This document shows, piece by piece, positions 10,480-23,000 of a DNA stretch of 64,000 nucleotides. The position numbers were made by a program, and so were the translations under genes. Below the pieces are notes generated by a model. It ran no database searches. It saw nothing but the letters and a program-made list of their open reading frames with translations, and was not told the DNA's origin. The number at the start of each line of letters is the position of its first letter. Within the stretch, counting starts at the first letter, position 1. Origin of the DNA: Streblospio benedicti (Eukaryota; Annelida; Polychaeta; Spionida; Spionidae); the NCBI GenBank assembly GCA_019095985.1, contig CM032660.1, positions 7,956,567 through 8,020,566 on the forward strand, in the 5' to 3' direction.

Positions 10480-12130
10480 TGTGTGTGTGGAGGGGGGTGC
10501 AGAAAAAGGGGAATTTGGTGTAAAAGGCCCCCAAAAAGAGGATATGTGATTTCAAGGAAGTGGGGTGTGAAAAAAGGCCAAAATATCTAGGGGTGTGGGC
10601 AATAAGGCCAAAAGAACTAGGTGTGTGGGATTTCATGACCCCTTATAAACCCCCCTCCTTGAATTGAAACAAAACAAATGGCATGACAAATTAGACCCCG
10701 TCGCATAATAATGGCACTTTGACATCACAACAGGTGCTTATTTGTGTTTTGCTCACTACATCTCTGTGTGTGAAAGTCAATAGTTCCGCAGCAGTGGCAC
10801 TTTGAGGAAAAGGGTTTTGTTGTTCAATGCTCATTGTGCATGTGACAATGTGTGTGTATCACACGATACAGATGTGGAGAGCACTGGAGTGAATAGACAT
10901 CCATATGGGCTGTAAATATTACATAGGGACACAGACGTTTTGCTTGTAAAAGTGGATAACTTGACACGCGTACGAATTTCTATGCATATCTATCACATTT
11001 AAAAACGATGCTGGAAATGTCTAAGGGCACTACAGTTTATTACTGTCCAGAGTCTTTGACGGAGTGGGGGCACAAAGAAATGCAACAGAATCATATGACG
11101 TGGTCTACATGACAAACAAGCATTTGTACAATAATACCAATGAACTGCGTACACACCACATACACCGCATTGCAGATTACTGAGGTTCTCTGCCATAAGT
11201 TATTTAACGCAGTGCACCAGCGCGTTCAATAGAAAACGATGCGTTGGCGATCAAGCATCATAACAAGGGCTGGTGGTGGGTTTTGTGCAAACTCATCCCT
11301 AAACAGTTGCACACCGTTCCATCACACCAAGACGTCAAATAGGTACAGGTTAGTCTAGTGAATGCTAATGCTGATTTGGAAAAACAGCACGTCTGCATCA
11401 TGGTTGCAATATGCTGTATGAGAGTTGAGAAAGATATCGAGTGAAAGGGATGCCTTTGACCAGGTATGGATGTAGTGTCGTCTGTATACACATTCAATTG
11501 ATACGTCTGCAAATAAACGCTTGACTATTAATTTATTATAGGTGCATTGTATATTTTGTTTCTCAAGCATACAGAAAGTAAACCTATATCGGGACAGTCA
11601 TGCCAAAGTGGAACATCGTCCCAATACATGTAGGTCATCGTCGGTTTTCACGGCTTGATCACTCACACTGCCTTAAAGACCTCGTTCTATATATGTACTG
11701 CGTATATAGTCGTGAGATATGACGATATATGTAAGTGTACTTAAGATTTAACAGCATTTGTTAATAGATTTGTGAATGCAATAGAACCCTTTGTTACGGG
11801 TAATACATAAAATACAATTATGATAAGAAATTTCTAACTACATTTCAATCGATTTCGTGAGGCTCTAAGAGACTGACCAAGAAAAGAAGGGTCTTTTGAA
11901 CTCTCAACCCCTTTGCCATGTCTGTGCTTATATGGTCAAATTGATAGTGAGTGACTCGGGACCAGAAGGGTGACGGTGTATTTATTCTCTGTTTGATTTG
12001 CAGGTATGCCATGACTCGTCCCCCACCCCCAACCCCCAAAAGGAATCAAAAAAGTTGGATGACCCCCCCCCCCCTTACACACACACCTTTTTGGATGACC
12101 CCCCCTCTCCCCGTATCATTATTCATGATT
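10480..12130. other. intergenic, nothing coding
   Basis: Contains G-rich and C-rich runs (10490-10660, 12018-12105) that look like decayed copies of one GGGG/AAAGG repeat. No supported exon or RNA gene. Confidence 0.4.
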
Positions 12131-12265
12131 GTTCCCTAAAAAGTCAATACAATGTGAAACGAATGCCAATGACATAGTGTGAATGCAAAATTGCTAGAGT
12201 ACAATATTCAAACAGAGAATTGTGACTGTATTGAGGTCATTTACATGTTCATTTACACTTCGACA
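12131..12265 (+). mobile_element. partial SINE A (3' part)
   Basis: The order ACGAATGCCAATGACATAGTGTG, then ATTGTGACTGTATTG, then CATTTACATGTTCATTTACA matches the 3' half and CATTTA tail of SINE family A. The tRNA head is missing. Confidence 0.5.
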
Positions 12266-12839
12266 TACGTTTGAAGCACGTGGTCAATATAGACTCTACA
12301 TGGAAAGGAACTATATAGAAACAAGAGACATAACTTTCATTTGGTATTATCTTCAATACGTGTCGATTTTAAGACCAAATAGACAATTGAGGTAATTGTT
12401 ATTAGGTGGACAATTTTGGATGTGACCAATGATGTTTATTGATGCTATATTGTGTAGAAAGTTGACACAGGATGCCGTACCTACGTGTTGTTAATCTAAC
12501 GCATTGTTGTTCTGTAACAGTATTCTTCATTTTGTTGATTTCCTTATAACACATAATGCAATCAGTTGGGAATACACAGAATGACATACCCATACACAAA
12601 TAATAATGATAATAATGTATTGCAGAATATCAAACTTCATACAACTAGTGACATAAAATTATATTTTGATTGTAACAATACAACTAGAAAAAGTAAACTT
12701 TCCAAACAGTAGCATGGCTAGAATTAAAGTTAAAAAATATACCATTTACAATGGTTTGACTAGTAGATTATTACGTGATAAGAGACGACTTCTAAAGCTA
12801 CCAATAGATTTTCTATATAAAACTAAAAACGAATACATA

Positions 12840-13400
12840 TCATTATAAATGATAGAACCAACATCTTTTTTATTCATATCTTAATTAAATATTTTCAACC
12901 TTGCGGGCATCTTCAGAATATAATATAAAATGAACCAACTTAAATTACAAAACAGTACTGTTTTCAATATTACATGATCAAAACATAACAACACAAGCTT
13001 AGGATTAAGGATTAAGAGATCAGCAGGTGCTGACAACATCTAAATCTTGATGGTCAGGGCCCTGCTCTTGTATTCCTCCTTGGTGTTGATCATGGGTTTT
13101 ATTTCCTAAATGTACAGTGCCTCCAGAGTCAGTAGATGTGCTTTCCCACGTGAAGTGCTTTTCAGGATCTCCACGTGCTCTTCTGTGAGTGTGGTATTGC
13201 ACTGTGCCAAATGGCCCTTCATCGGACCTGTATTCCTGGAGTGCTCTCGGAAGCGGGTGTGGAGATGTCGGCTAGTCTGTCCGACATAGCTCACTTCGCA
13301 GCGAGGACATGTTATTTTGTATACCACTCCTACCTCAAAATAGCAATACATCGTATATACAAGACTGCTTCAAAGCCACCTTATTCTACTTGCACATTAT
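12840..13400 (-). mobile_element. Penelope-like element fossil: GIY-YIG endonuclease and 3' end
   Basis: Minus-strand translation contains VVYKITCPRCEVSYVGQTSR, HLHTRFREHS and ALYI in the order of the GIY-YIG endonuclease that ends Penelope-like reverse transcriptases. The upstream reverse transcriptase is absent, so this is a 5'-truncated, broken copy. The 3' flank (12870-12920) carries TTCTGAAGATGCC and TTGAAAATATT, a hammerhead-ribozyme-like core of the kind known in terminal repeats of this class. A related terminal piece lies at about 3525-3600. These elements copy themselves with their own reverse transcriptase and nuclease. Confidence 0.8.
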
Positions 13401-13559
13401 GGCAACCCCAATGAAACTGGTGTATAAATGAAATTTTGTTATTTATCTATTCTGTAATTATAATTAGTCATACTCAAATATTTATTAAGTTATTGACTAA
13501 AAACTGTAGCTGCTCTATGAAAACTCCATCTATTTACAATGGTTGCTATTAGTGTGCTA

Positions 13560-15810
13560 TGCAAAAGCTTGGCGGCTACAGCAGGTGCCCCGTGTACATT
13601 ATGTCAATGTCAAGGACGTTTTTGTTCTTGTTCTTGTTCTTGATTTCTACGTCAGGAACAGTTACCACTGTTATCGAGGCGACGGGGAGAGCGCATGAAT
13701 TATGACTCCGAGAGGTGAGGAGATGAACAAACTCCTCAACAGTACCTGCGGTGACGGTACTTTCCACCAAATGGTTCCACTAAGGGAGTTTTTACAAAGA
13801 ATGACCCCATGTGTTGTGGCGTTTTGCTTGGGGGATGACATAACACTGGCTGTTCATACTGATAGACCTCTTGTTTGGTTTGCGGTGACATGCCCTTCAT
13901 ATCTTCTGGGTTGTCGGATAGAACGGCGGGCTTTCACACGTACAGGTGTTAGGAACTTGTCTGGTGTGAGAGGGAAGCTTGGGTTTTTCCGGATCTTATA
14001 GAGCATTACGAGTCTGGCATTTTTTGTCTTTCTTCGAGGCTGGGTAAGTTGAGCTCTTGCAGTTTGTTTGTGATGAAGCCTGGCGTGTGGGTTTTGTAAC
14101 TTAGTGATGACCGAGAACTGCTCTACTCTGGATTCTTTCAAGTTGGACGATGTCCTTTTTGAATGAGGGTCCCATACTGATGCAGAAACTCTAAGAGACA
14201 TGCTTTCATTTGCAGGAGGTCCTCAGGTTTCTTCTTGTAGTTTTAGCACTGAAGACGCCTTCTTCGTTATTTTGAGGATGTGCTCCTCCCATTCCAATTC
14301 GGAGATGATAACTCCCAAGTATGGGTTGTTTTTTACCTGCTTGAGGATAGTCCCACAGGTTGGTATATGTAGCTTGACTTATTTTTGAAACTGAGTTTGT
14401 AGCACTTGGTGGCGTTGAATCTCATACCCCAGTCTTCCGCCCATTTCTGTAGACTTTCAAGATCCGCCTGGAGTTGTAGATGGTCTTTGAATGATCTAAT
14501 AGTTCTGTAGAGGAGGCAGTCATCCGCATAATCTGACCTGGGATTTAACTGTTGCAGGTAGATCATTTATGTGGCACAAGAACAACAGTGGTCCGAGGAC
14601 TGTATTTGCGGTACCCCCCTGATTCTATGTACACTTCCTCTGATTCCTGGCCATCAACTACCGCTTTCATTGTTCGTTTCGTGAGAAAACATCTGAGCCA
14701 GTCGTGAAGTGAGCCTTCTATGCCATAATGAGTTAACTTGTCCAAACGTTTGCCGTGAGGAACTGTATCAAACGCTTTGCTGAAGTCTAAATTATCATGT
14801 CAATTTGATTTCCTTTGTCGAAAATTGGAGAATAGATCAAATGTTGTGGTTAGGAGTTGTGTTTCGCAGGAATGTCCACTTCTGAATCCATGGTTGAGAT
14901 CTGTTAGGATTTGGTGTTTATCGAGGTGTTTTCTGATATGATGACTGATGATATGTTCTAGAGTCTTGCAAATAACTGATGTGAGCGAAATTGGGCGATA
15001 ATTTTCAGGTTTATGTTTATCTCCTTTCTTGAAAGCACTGCTGATGCTAGCACCTCCAGTCAGTTGGTAGTTCTCCTGTGTCAAGGGACCTCTGGAAGAT
15101 GCATCGTAAAGCCCGGTGCGATATTGATGGCGCATTCCTTTAGTACACGATTTGGGGATTCCATCGGGTCCTGCTTTTATCTGGCTTGATGGACCTGAAG
15201 TAGTTTTACAATTCCATCAGTGTTTACTGTTATGTCTGGCATTTGAGGTTGTTTTCTGCCATGGACTACTGGTGAGGTTTTTCCATCATCACGGGTGAAA
15301 ACTGACTGGAATTGTTTGATATGTAACGATGATGTCGTTTTTGCATCAGTTGCCAATGTGGTACCATTTTTCAGTGGTGCTACTCCTATACTATCCTGAC
15401 GTTTTGCTTTAATATACTTCCAAAATGGCTTGGTGTTGTTTGTTTCAAGCCCTTCCTCAATAATACTATTTAGATAGTTGGCTTCTGCATTTTCATAGCT
15501 CTTCTGACTCCTTCTGGCATGCTCTGTTATTTTTCCAATTCTTAGTTCTCTTTAGCTTGTTTGTAGAGTCTTTTCTTTTTTCTTGAAGAGTCCCGGATAC
15601 TTTATCAATGAATTTCTATTCACCATTTTAGATGGAATGTGGGTTTCGATTGATTTTCGGATAGATGTTTTGAGGTGGCTCCACATCAATTCTACATCAT
15701 TCTGTGCATTGAACTGGGATTCAAGCTCCAGTGCCATTTTGTCCATGTCTGATCTTATTGTGTGCACATGGGCTATTCATTCTGATGTTTTCTCCTCAAA
15801 TTCATAAATT
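13560..15810 (-). mobile_element. LINE (CR1/Jockey-like), 5'-truncated, decayed
   Basis: Minus-strand translations give, in order, a reverse-transcriptase N part (FKKGDKHKPENYRPISLTSV, LNHGFRSGHSCETQL), a middle part (HYGIEGSLHDWLRCFL), the catalytic box (SDYADDCLLYRTI) and a C-terminal part (VWDPHSKRT, LVMLYKIRKN). The upstream endonuclease is missing. The 3' end carries CAAGAA repeats near 13620-13645. Frameshifts separate the blocks. It lies just upstream (on this strand) of the Penelope fossil. Confidence 0.85.
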
Positions 15811-15841
15811 TCTTGATTGTAAACTATACATCATTTCAGTA

Positions 15842-15917
15842 TACATGTATATCTTAATTGCCCATAAGTCAACGTTGTTCTAGCGACGCAGTGTTCTTTG
15901 AACACTTTTGATCTAGT
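15842..15917 (-). repeat. 76-bp repeat, inverted copy of 5788-5862
   Basis: Shares CTAGATCAAAAGTGTTCAAA and CGTTGACTTATGGGCAATTA with 5788-5862 in the opposite orientation, at high identity. It sits at the truncated 5' edge of the LINE. Confidence 0.7.
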
Positions 15918-16261
15918 TAGCTTGGTATTCAGATTAATGCATTTGTAAGTTATACACAAATTGTCTCCTACAGTCCATTGTTATCCAGTGAACCAAATGT
16001 GTTATGTTTTTAAAATGTGGAAAAGGCGTAAACTTTTTATACAATATAATGTCAGAAACAAATAATCTTGAAAAGACAAGTACATTTTACAGTGTGCTAT
16101 TATTCATATAAATAGTCATGTTCTTAATGTATTCTATCATGTGTTATGACAGTAACATTTCTTTAGGAGGCTAAAGTACAATTTACAGATCCACCAACAA
16201 TTTAAAACTCACGATATATCCCAAATTATAAATGATCGTTCATAAACATATCCAAAAATAA

Positions 16262-16420
16262 CTATTGGCGCTTTAAAAACCGATCATACGGCACGACGGT
16301 ATCACCGTCCGTTGGCGCCATCTATAAGACATTCATAAAACTAAAACAGAGTACGACACCGCAGCGTCACCATCCATAGGCGCCATCTATCGAACATACT
16401 TAAAACTAAAGACAGCGCTC
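16262..16420. repeat. two-unit tandem repeat, about 75 bp
   Basis: GGCGCCATCTATAAGACATT and GGCGCCATCTATCGAACATA, each followed by an AAAACTAAA block, mark two related units in a row. Confidence 0.55.
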
Positions 16421-16539
16421 GCTTCGTTACAACCCATGTATCATGTGTGGTTTGAATGGATATAAACACAAATACAAACTCACTGCTCCATAAAAACGTC
16501 GGGTGCAATCTCTCAGTAGGCAACCTTCTAAGACACTTC

Positions 16540-18270
16540 ATACATGTGGATACTATTTCTACAACTCTGATGAAGTATTGATGAAGTACTATCCTAACTT
16601 ATTGGCCTGGTGGTGACCTACCATCCCGTGACTATGAGATTCTCAAAAACTCTGGCATCAGCTGGGTCTGTTTCAAGTGTGATAGCATGAATTACAGTTG
16701 CGCCACATTCAGGAGCTATGAAGTAGAAACATCAAATTACTACGCTCCACTAGATGAGTCAATTGATTCGTTGCCGTCTGTTTTTAGTCCACTAAAACTA
16801 GCAGCCCAGTCGGGGTACTCTCCAGTCGCAGTGGTAGCAAGGGCCATCCGTCTCATGCTAGTGGCTCCAGACACTCAAAAACCAGCGTCGGTTCACGTAA
16901 AAGCAAATCGGAATCAGCGTATGACCTTCCGCGGAAAGAGAACCTTCGAATTTTAACTATAAATTGTCAAAGCGTTGTTAAGAAGAAAGCTGAACTAGAA
17001 ACCGCTTTGAGTTATATTAAGCCGAACGTTGTTTGTGGCTCAGAGTCCTGGCTACATGATGGCATAAAAACTAATGAAGTTTTCCCGTGCCACCGCGTAG
17101 CGTACAGGAATGATCGGGGATCGTTGGGTGGAGGAGTTTTCATCCTGGTCGATGAAAACTTAGTCTCAGAATCCGTACCCAATCCTGATGATAATGAACT
17201 GGCATGGGTAAATCTAAAAACTACCCTCGAATCAGGACCTTCTCGTGGGATCCTTTTGTATGCCCAAGGTTTTGGAACTTGTGTTCACAACAGACCCTAG
17301 TCTCGTAAAGATTGTGTAAAATCTCAGGTCAGACTCTTCGCAGATGATTGTCTGCTGTACAGGACAATAAACTGCTTTAATGAGCATCTCGCACTTCAGA
17401 AAGATCTCGATGAGCTTTGTATATGGACTGAGCGTTGGGGCATGAAATTCAATGCCAAAAAAATGCTACATTTTGAGCATCCGTAACTCTTCCCAACATA
17501 TGTACCAAGTTGGTGGGGAATTTCTGAAAGTTGTTAAAAACACCCCATATCTCGGGGTCACGATATCGGACACCCTCAGCTGGGAAGAACACATAACTAA
17601 ATCCTGCAAAAAGGCATCTTCTGTGCTAGGATTTTTGCGGAGAAATCTCAGAATGTGTCCCGAAGACACCAGGCGTATTGCATACCTCTCACTTGTACGT
17701 CCCATCTGAGAATAGTTTGGGACCCGCACAAAGCTCGAGATATCGACCGTCTTGAACGAGTCCAGACACAGGCTGTTCGTTTTGTTACTGGCGACTACCG
17801 TTCGCGAGACCCCGGTTGTGTTACGCGTATGATGCTACGGCTAGACATTCCGCTGCTCCAGGAGCGAAGGAAAGCGTGCAGGCTCACCCTGGTGTACAAA
17901 ATCGTGGAGGGACACCTGCCTGCCATGCGTCCGGACGTTTTCCTTGTACCACTGAGGAGAAACAAACGTCTGATTCGAGACAGACATTTGCGGAGCGATT
18001 TCGTCAACACGAATAATGTGAGCCACTCAGTTACTAACAACTCTAAGTGTTTTGCTGTTCCACGCTGTAGAACCCAGCCATCTGAGAACTCATATTTTCC
18101 ATGAACTATTCGCGAGTGGAATCAGCTACAGGAATACCAAGTCACTGCAGAGTCCATCGACCAATTCAAGGCATCCCTGGTCGGTGGCGCAGTGACAGAC
18201 TAAATTAAACACTGCGCTCTCTCTATCTGTTGCCAGTTAATGTCACATTTGATTGAGGCAACGTAACCTT
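16540..18270 (+). mobile_element. LINE (CR1-like, PHD-EN-RT type) with large internal deletion
   Basis: The plus strand reads a PHD-type ORF1 end (YEILKNSGISWVCFKCDS), the start of an endonuclease (LRILTINCQSVV, YIKPNVVCGSESWLHDGI), then jumps near 17290 to the reverse-transcriptase active site (FADDCLLYRTI) and a long C-terminal domain (WDPHKARDIDRLERVQTQ, RFVTGDYRSRDPG). Most of the endonuclease and the N half of the reverse transcriptase are deleted. The 3' end finishes in ATTACAG repeats (18260-18285). Several frame changes show it is dead. Its family resembles, but is not identical to, the LINE at 13560-15810. Confidence 0.88.
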
Positions 18271-18391
18271 ACAGATTACAGATTACAGACTTAACATGGA
18301 CTGTAAGTAGGATTTGAAGAAAGACAACCTCACCCCATGGGCCCTAACAACCAAGCAAATATATAATATAATATAACATTCAAATATATTT

Positions 18392-18491
18392 NNNNNNNNN
18401 NNNNNNNNNNNNNNNNNNNNNNNNNNNNNNNNNNNNNNNNNNNNNNNNNNNNNNNNNNNNNNNNNNNNNNNNNNNNNNNNNNNNNNNNNNN
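18392..18491. other. assembly gap, 100 N
   Basis: Exactly 100 N, a conventional placeholder for unknown length. Confidence 0.99.
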
Positions 18492-18879
18492 TAAACATTT
18501 ACCACACAAAAGCTGTTGATTTCCGCACAAAAGCTGTTGATTAACTGGAGATTGATTCAGCGCTGTGCATAAAGTTTTTTATAGGACAACATTGACAATT
18601 TCACTAGTTTTTCAAACGTTTGTTATTGATACAATGAAATCACTTGAGAATATTAATTGGCAATTTACAGTGCCTCTCTGCTAGCCCACCCACGGGTACC
18701 CAACTTGCTATTGATTTTCACTATGCCTACATGACATTGAATGTAATCTTGTGGTGTATCTTCATTACTTGGATCAGAAGCTTAAGCCACTAGAAAACTA
18801 GAAATGAAAGTAAAAACAGAGATGGTATGAATGGTATTTAAACAATATGAATGTAAGTTTTGTACAACTATTAGCGTTT

Positions 18880-19839
18880 GTTGTGAGATTCATAACAAGA
18901 GAAATTATGTACAGTTTTATTCATTTTATTTGTAATTCAAACACAGAACATTAAGAAAAACTCCCAATACGGTAATTACAATATTACCATCCCTATCATA
19001 CCTTAACAAAATACACCCCTAAGTAAATTATTTAGTATATAATATATGCAAACAACACTGCTTTTTCAACTTAAAATACTATACAAAGATCATATTTCTT
19101 TTTCAAATGTAATTTTACAGATTGCTTTTATTTAATCTTTAATTTGATTTAAGTTTCTATCAATAAAACATAATACATCATGAAAATATAGTTGTTTTTA
19201 ACAATCTACAACAGTAATTTATGCAAAAATGTGAACTCGTATTACAGCTATCTACATGTGATGACAGTGACATGACAAAATCCAAATATACATTACAGAA
19301 TTCTAACATTTTACATACTGCTGTTAAAATGTATAAAAACTATGTGAGTCATAGATTAGTTCCAACTATTCATTCAAATATGGAAAAAAAAATCAATATT
19401 TACTAGTGCAAATTATTTACAATAACTATATACATCTTGATTCTGACCATCCAACTAAATTAATAACCATCATCTATATCCTCAAAGCAAGAACAAGAAA
19501 GTTTCTTACTTACAATGCAACAATTTTTGTAGGTAATAGATTATTTAACATCCAGTTAAGTTGTAAAAGAAAGAATATGTCCAATCTTTAAGCATACATT
19601 TAAATTTCAAGCTATTCCAAAATATAGATAAAGCAATATGATTACATAGTGTATGCATGCTGTATTAGTACAAAATAGTATTTAAACAGTACTTGACCAT
19701 GTACAATAGTACCACTACCTCTTCCCATGTCTAATCATCTTTAATTCAAAAGTCATTCAATAAATATTTCTTCAGTTCTTTACTTAGTCTAAAAATGGTG
19801 GAGAGCAAAAGTATCCTTTGCTGCAGTGCCTTGTGGCCC
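18880..19839 (-). other. probable 3' UTR of the Sushi gene
   Basis: Follows the stop codon of the last Sushi-gene exon. AT-rich, mostly repeat-free, with AATAAA-type signals on the minus strand near 19127-19133 and 18915-18935. The exact polyadenylation site cannot be chosen. Confidence 0.4.
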
Positions 19840-20018
19840 CTAGATTGTGATAGAGTGGCCTGCAGAGACAGCGATGGAGGCTGCGGCACAAGCAGCAGCC
19901 ATGATCATCCAGGTCACGGTGGACAGACTGTGGTGGCCTGCGGCGCCGGAAGGTTCGTCGGTGCTGGTTTTGTTCATCTGCGCCTTGTCCTGGGCGGGAG
20001 GTGGCACCACCCGTTTCA
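19840..20018 (-). CDS. Sushi gene last exon: linker and membrane or GPI anchor
   Basis: Acceptor GGTTGTAG, phase 1, then 58 residues and TAG. The linker has VVPPPAQDKAQMNKTSTDEP (one N-K-T glycosylation site), a small-residue run SGAAG that could be a GPI attachment site, and a hydrophobic end WMIMAAACAAASIAVSA followed by only GHSITI. It is either a GPI signal or a single membrane helix without a cytoplasmic tail. Confidence 0.72.
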
Positions 20019-23000
20019 CTACAACCACACACACCAGCATTACAATATGGAGACCAACACAGTGAGTACATGCATATGTATTGAGAGGTCTGAGATCAGG
20101 GGCTTTGGCTCCATGAGTGCATATTTTCTTCCAATAAGGCTTAAGGTTACATATGAGATGTTCAAGGAAACCTCATAAAGGATGATAGCCTGTGAGCAGA
20201 AAAGCCGAACCCACGTTTACAAAAAGCTGTTTGAGGACATATAACAGGATGTGGGAGCATCGTGTTGAAATTCAAAATACTTCTCTGTACTCTCTACCTA
20301 ATTGTCATTGTGACATGGTGTTGTGCTGTCTGATTCTGACAGGTTTCTATATACCATGTTAGCAACTAGAAGAATCTAATCATTACACACACAAATCCGA
20401 ATCTATTGACCCTATCTGCCATCTAAGAGTTAATTGCAATTCATTGATTTTTCACTCAGGTGACCCTTGCATTAAGTTGCGCTTACGTTTGAAGTAGAGT
20501 GGTACTGTGAAGAAGTGTGACCCTTACGTTAAGTGTAACCCTACATTAGAAACACTGTAATATAAGCCAAAGAAGTGCGACCCTAGCATTAAGTGTAACC
20601 CTACATCAGAAACACCACAATATATATGCCAGGGAAGTGTGACCCTAGCATTAAGCTTACGTTTGCAGTAGAGTGGGAGTCCAGAGAGTTCCATGTCGCT
20701 GTTGCACGTCTGCACCACGTCGCCGCACGCTCGCTCGTAGCCGTCTGCGCACGTGTAGCGCACCGTGGAACCCACGGCATAGAACGCCGCCGGCGCCGGC
20801 ATCACCTGCAGGGTCTTGCTGTGGCGCGGAACCGCAGCACACTTGGATGCTGCAAGCACCAGACCACCTCGTGTTAAGACTACCACTTTTATAGATTGTG
20901 AGCTTATTAAGACTACCACATTTATAGATTGTAGGCTTATTAAGACTATTACTTCTATAGATTGTAAGCTTATTTATTGCGGTCCTCTGTAAAGAGACCA
21001 CCTCACTACTGAGACCACTTAAGATCAGTCCCTGGGTGTTCTTTTAGTGTGGACGGTCTAGGAACTTCAAAAATGCAAATACGTACTGAACAGAATTTTG
21101 TGAATGTGGTTTTATACATTTTGCAATCAAATTTTCTATACCGTACACAATACATTTATCATAAATAATAGCCTAGACGTTCCATAGATGTTCCACCATT
21201 AAATATGAAATGTTTGAAACCATATTCTCACACAGATGTGAATAATAAAGAATGTCAAACTTACGTTCGCACACTGGCTATGCCTCAATATACGTGAAAA
21301 AACAAGCAACTACAACTTATAACTGCTAAAAACATAGAATACCTATGCTATTGAGTACTTAATAGATAAATAGACACTCCGCCGCTCTGTATCTCTGGCC
21401 ACTTACGTTTGCACACTGGGGGCTGTCCTGTGAAGAAGAGAGGCTCTGCGAGTGAGGACTTGTGACGACACTCCCTGGACAGGTCTCCGCTCTGGTGGTC
21501 ATAGCCGTCGAGGCAGGTGTACTGGAGGGTGCTGGCCACAGCCACGTCTGTCTGTTCCGGGTACACCTGGGCCACAAATTCGGGGAGTTCCGGCACCGGG
21601 CAACGTAGCACTGGGATTGAATAAAACAATTGAGTTTTCCGGAGTTTCAAAAGGAATCAAGTAAAAGGGTTCGAGTTTATTGACTTTCAATTCATATTCC
21701 ACGTAATAAGACTCCATTCATACTCGGTTGCTTTCAGTCTGTAATACTGTTCCACACCTGCCAATATCTCTCGGTGATATTTCAGTATCTCGAGGCCAAA
21801 ATTTCAGTATCTTCTCATTTCATATGTATTTTTAACTTATATTGAAATAACACTATTTTATAACACTGTTCTGTGTATAGAATGGTCAGTGGAGAGTTAA
21901 AATGTACATAAAAGTGGAATTAAATTGGTTTCAACTAACCACAAATACACATCTTAGTTACACAGTACAACTTTACCTAAAAGATGGTCGTCCGACTTTT
22001 CGCGTAAAAATGTTCAAAGTAAATAAAATTCAATGACAAATGTGTAGATTTTTTTAATTTGAACCATTTTATTTCACCTTTATTACCTAGTATACAGTAT
22101 TGTAAGTCATGAAATGATTCTTGTTGGACATTTAATAAAAAAGACCTATTTTAAGTCTTTCAAGCACCCAATTTTGCTGTAAATTATACACTAACAGAGT
22201 TGCCAACCTCAAATTTTGAAATTTCTGAATCCTGAGGCCAAAATTTCTGAATCCCAAGGCCAAGATTTCTGAATCTTACGTTTGAAATGTATTTTTAACT
22301 TATATTTAAATAAGACTATTTTATAACACTGTTCTGTGTTTAGAAGGGTGAATGAACAGTAAAAATGCACATAAAAGTGTAATTAACTTGGTTTCAACAT
22401 ATTTGGTTAAAAAAAATATGAAGGTTTTGCCGATGGTCGTCCTACTTTTCGCGTAAAACATTCAAAGTACGGAAAAATCAATGCCAAATGTACGTGAAGT
22501 TTTTCAATTTGAACCATTTTATGTTAACTATGTTACATAGTACACAGTTTTGAAAGTGATGAAATGAATCTTGTTGGACATTTGAAAAAAAGGATCTATT
22601 TTAAGTCTTTCAAGTACCCAATTTTGCTGTAAATTATACACTGGAATGCAGAAAAATGCATCACATTTTCAAAAAAAAAAAAATTGGGGGATACCTCCCA
22701 AAACCCCTGCCATTGGCGCCGCGGGGGGGAGAGTGTCTATTGACACACATAATGATAGTCATGCATGTAGAGTTGGAAGGGCACTCGGTATGTGCAAATG
22801 AACATTACCTTAAAAGGTCAGGCGTGTACAACAATGATAATGCATCTTATGACATGTTATGTCTTGTATGAACCACGAATTTTCACCATATTTATGTGTT
22901 CTTTTGACTTCTGATGCTCCACAATGACAATGTCGTATCTACCAGTATGTTTGATACTAAAATCATCCAATATCGGACGTGACGCATACTCTTTTTCTAT

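Noticed and set aside
13854-14001. Plus-strand ORF over the LINE
   Set aside because: Antisense shadow of the minus-strand LINE C-terminal region.
17466-18040. Minus-strand ORFs
   Set aside because: Antisense shadows of the LINE reverse-transcriptase C-terminal region.
20878-20976. CRISPR-like array
   Set aside because: Units are contiguous without spacers, and the genome is eukaryotic.
20657-21001. Eleven-residue peptide repeats (NKLTIYKSGSL) on the minus strand
   Set aside because: Product of the 33-bp minisatellite; the Sushi exon uses another frame with proper splice sites.
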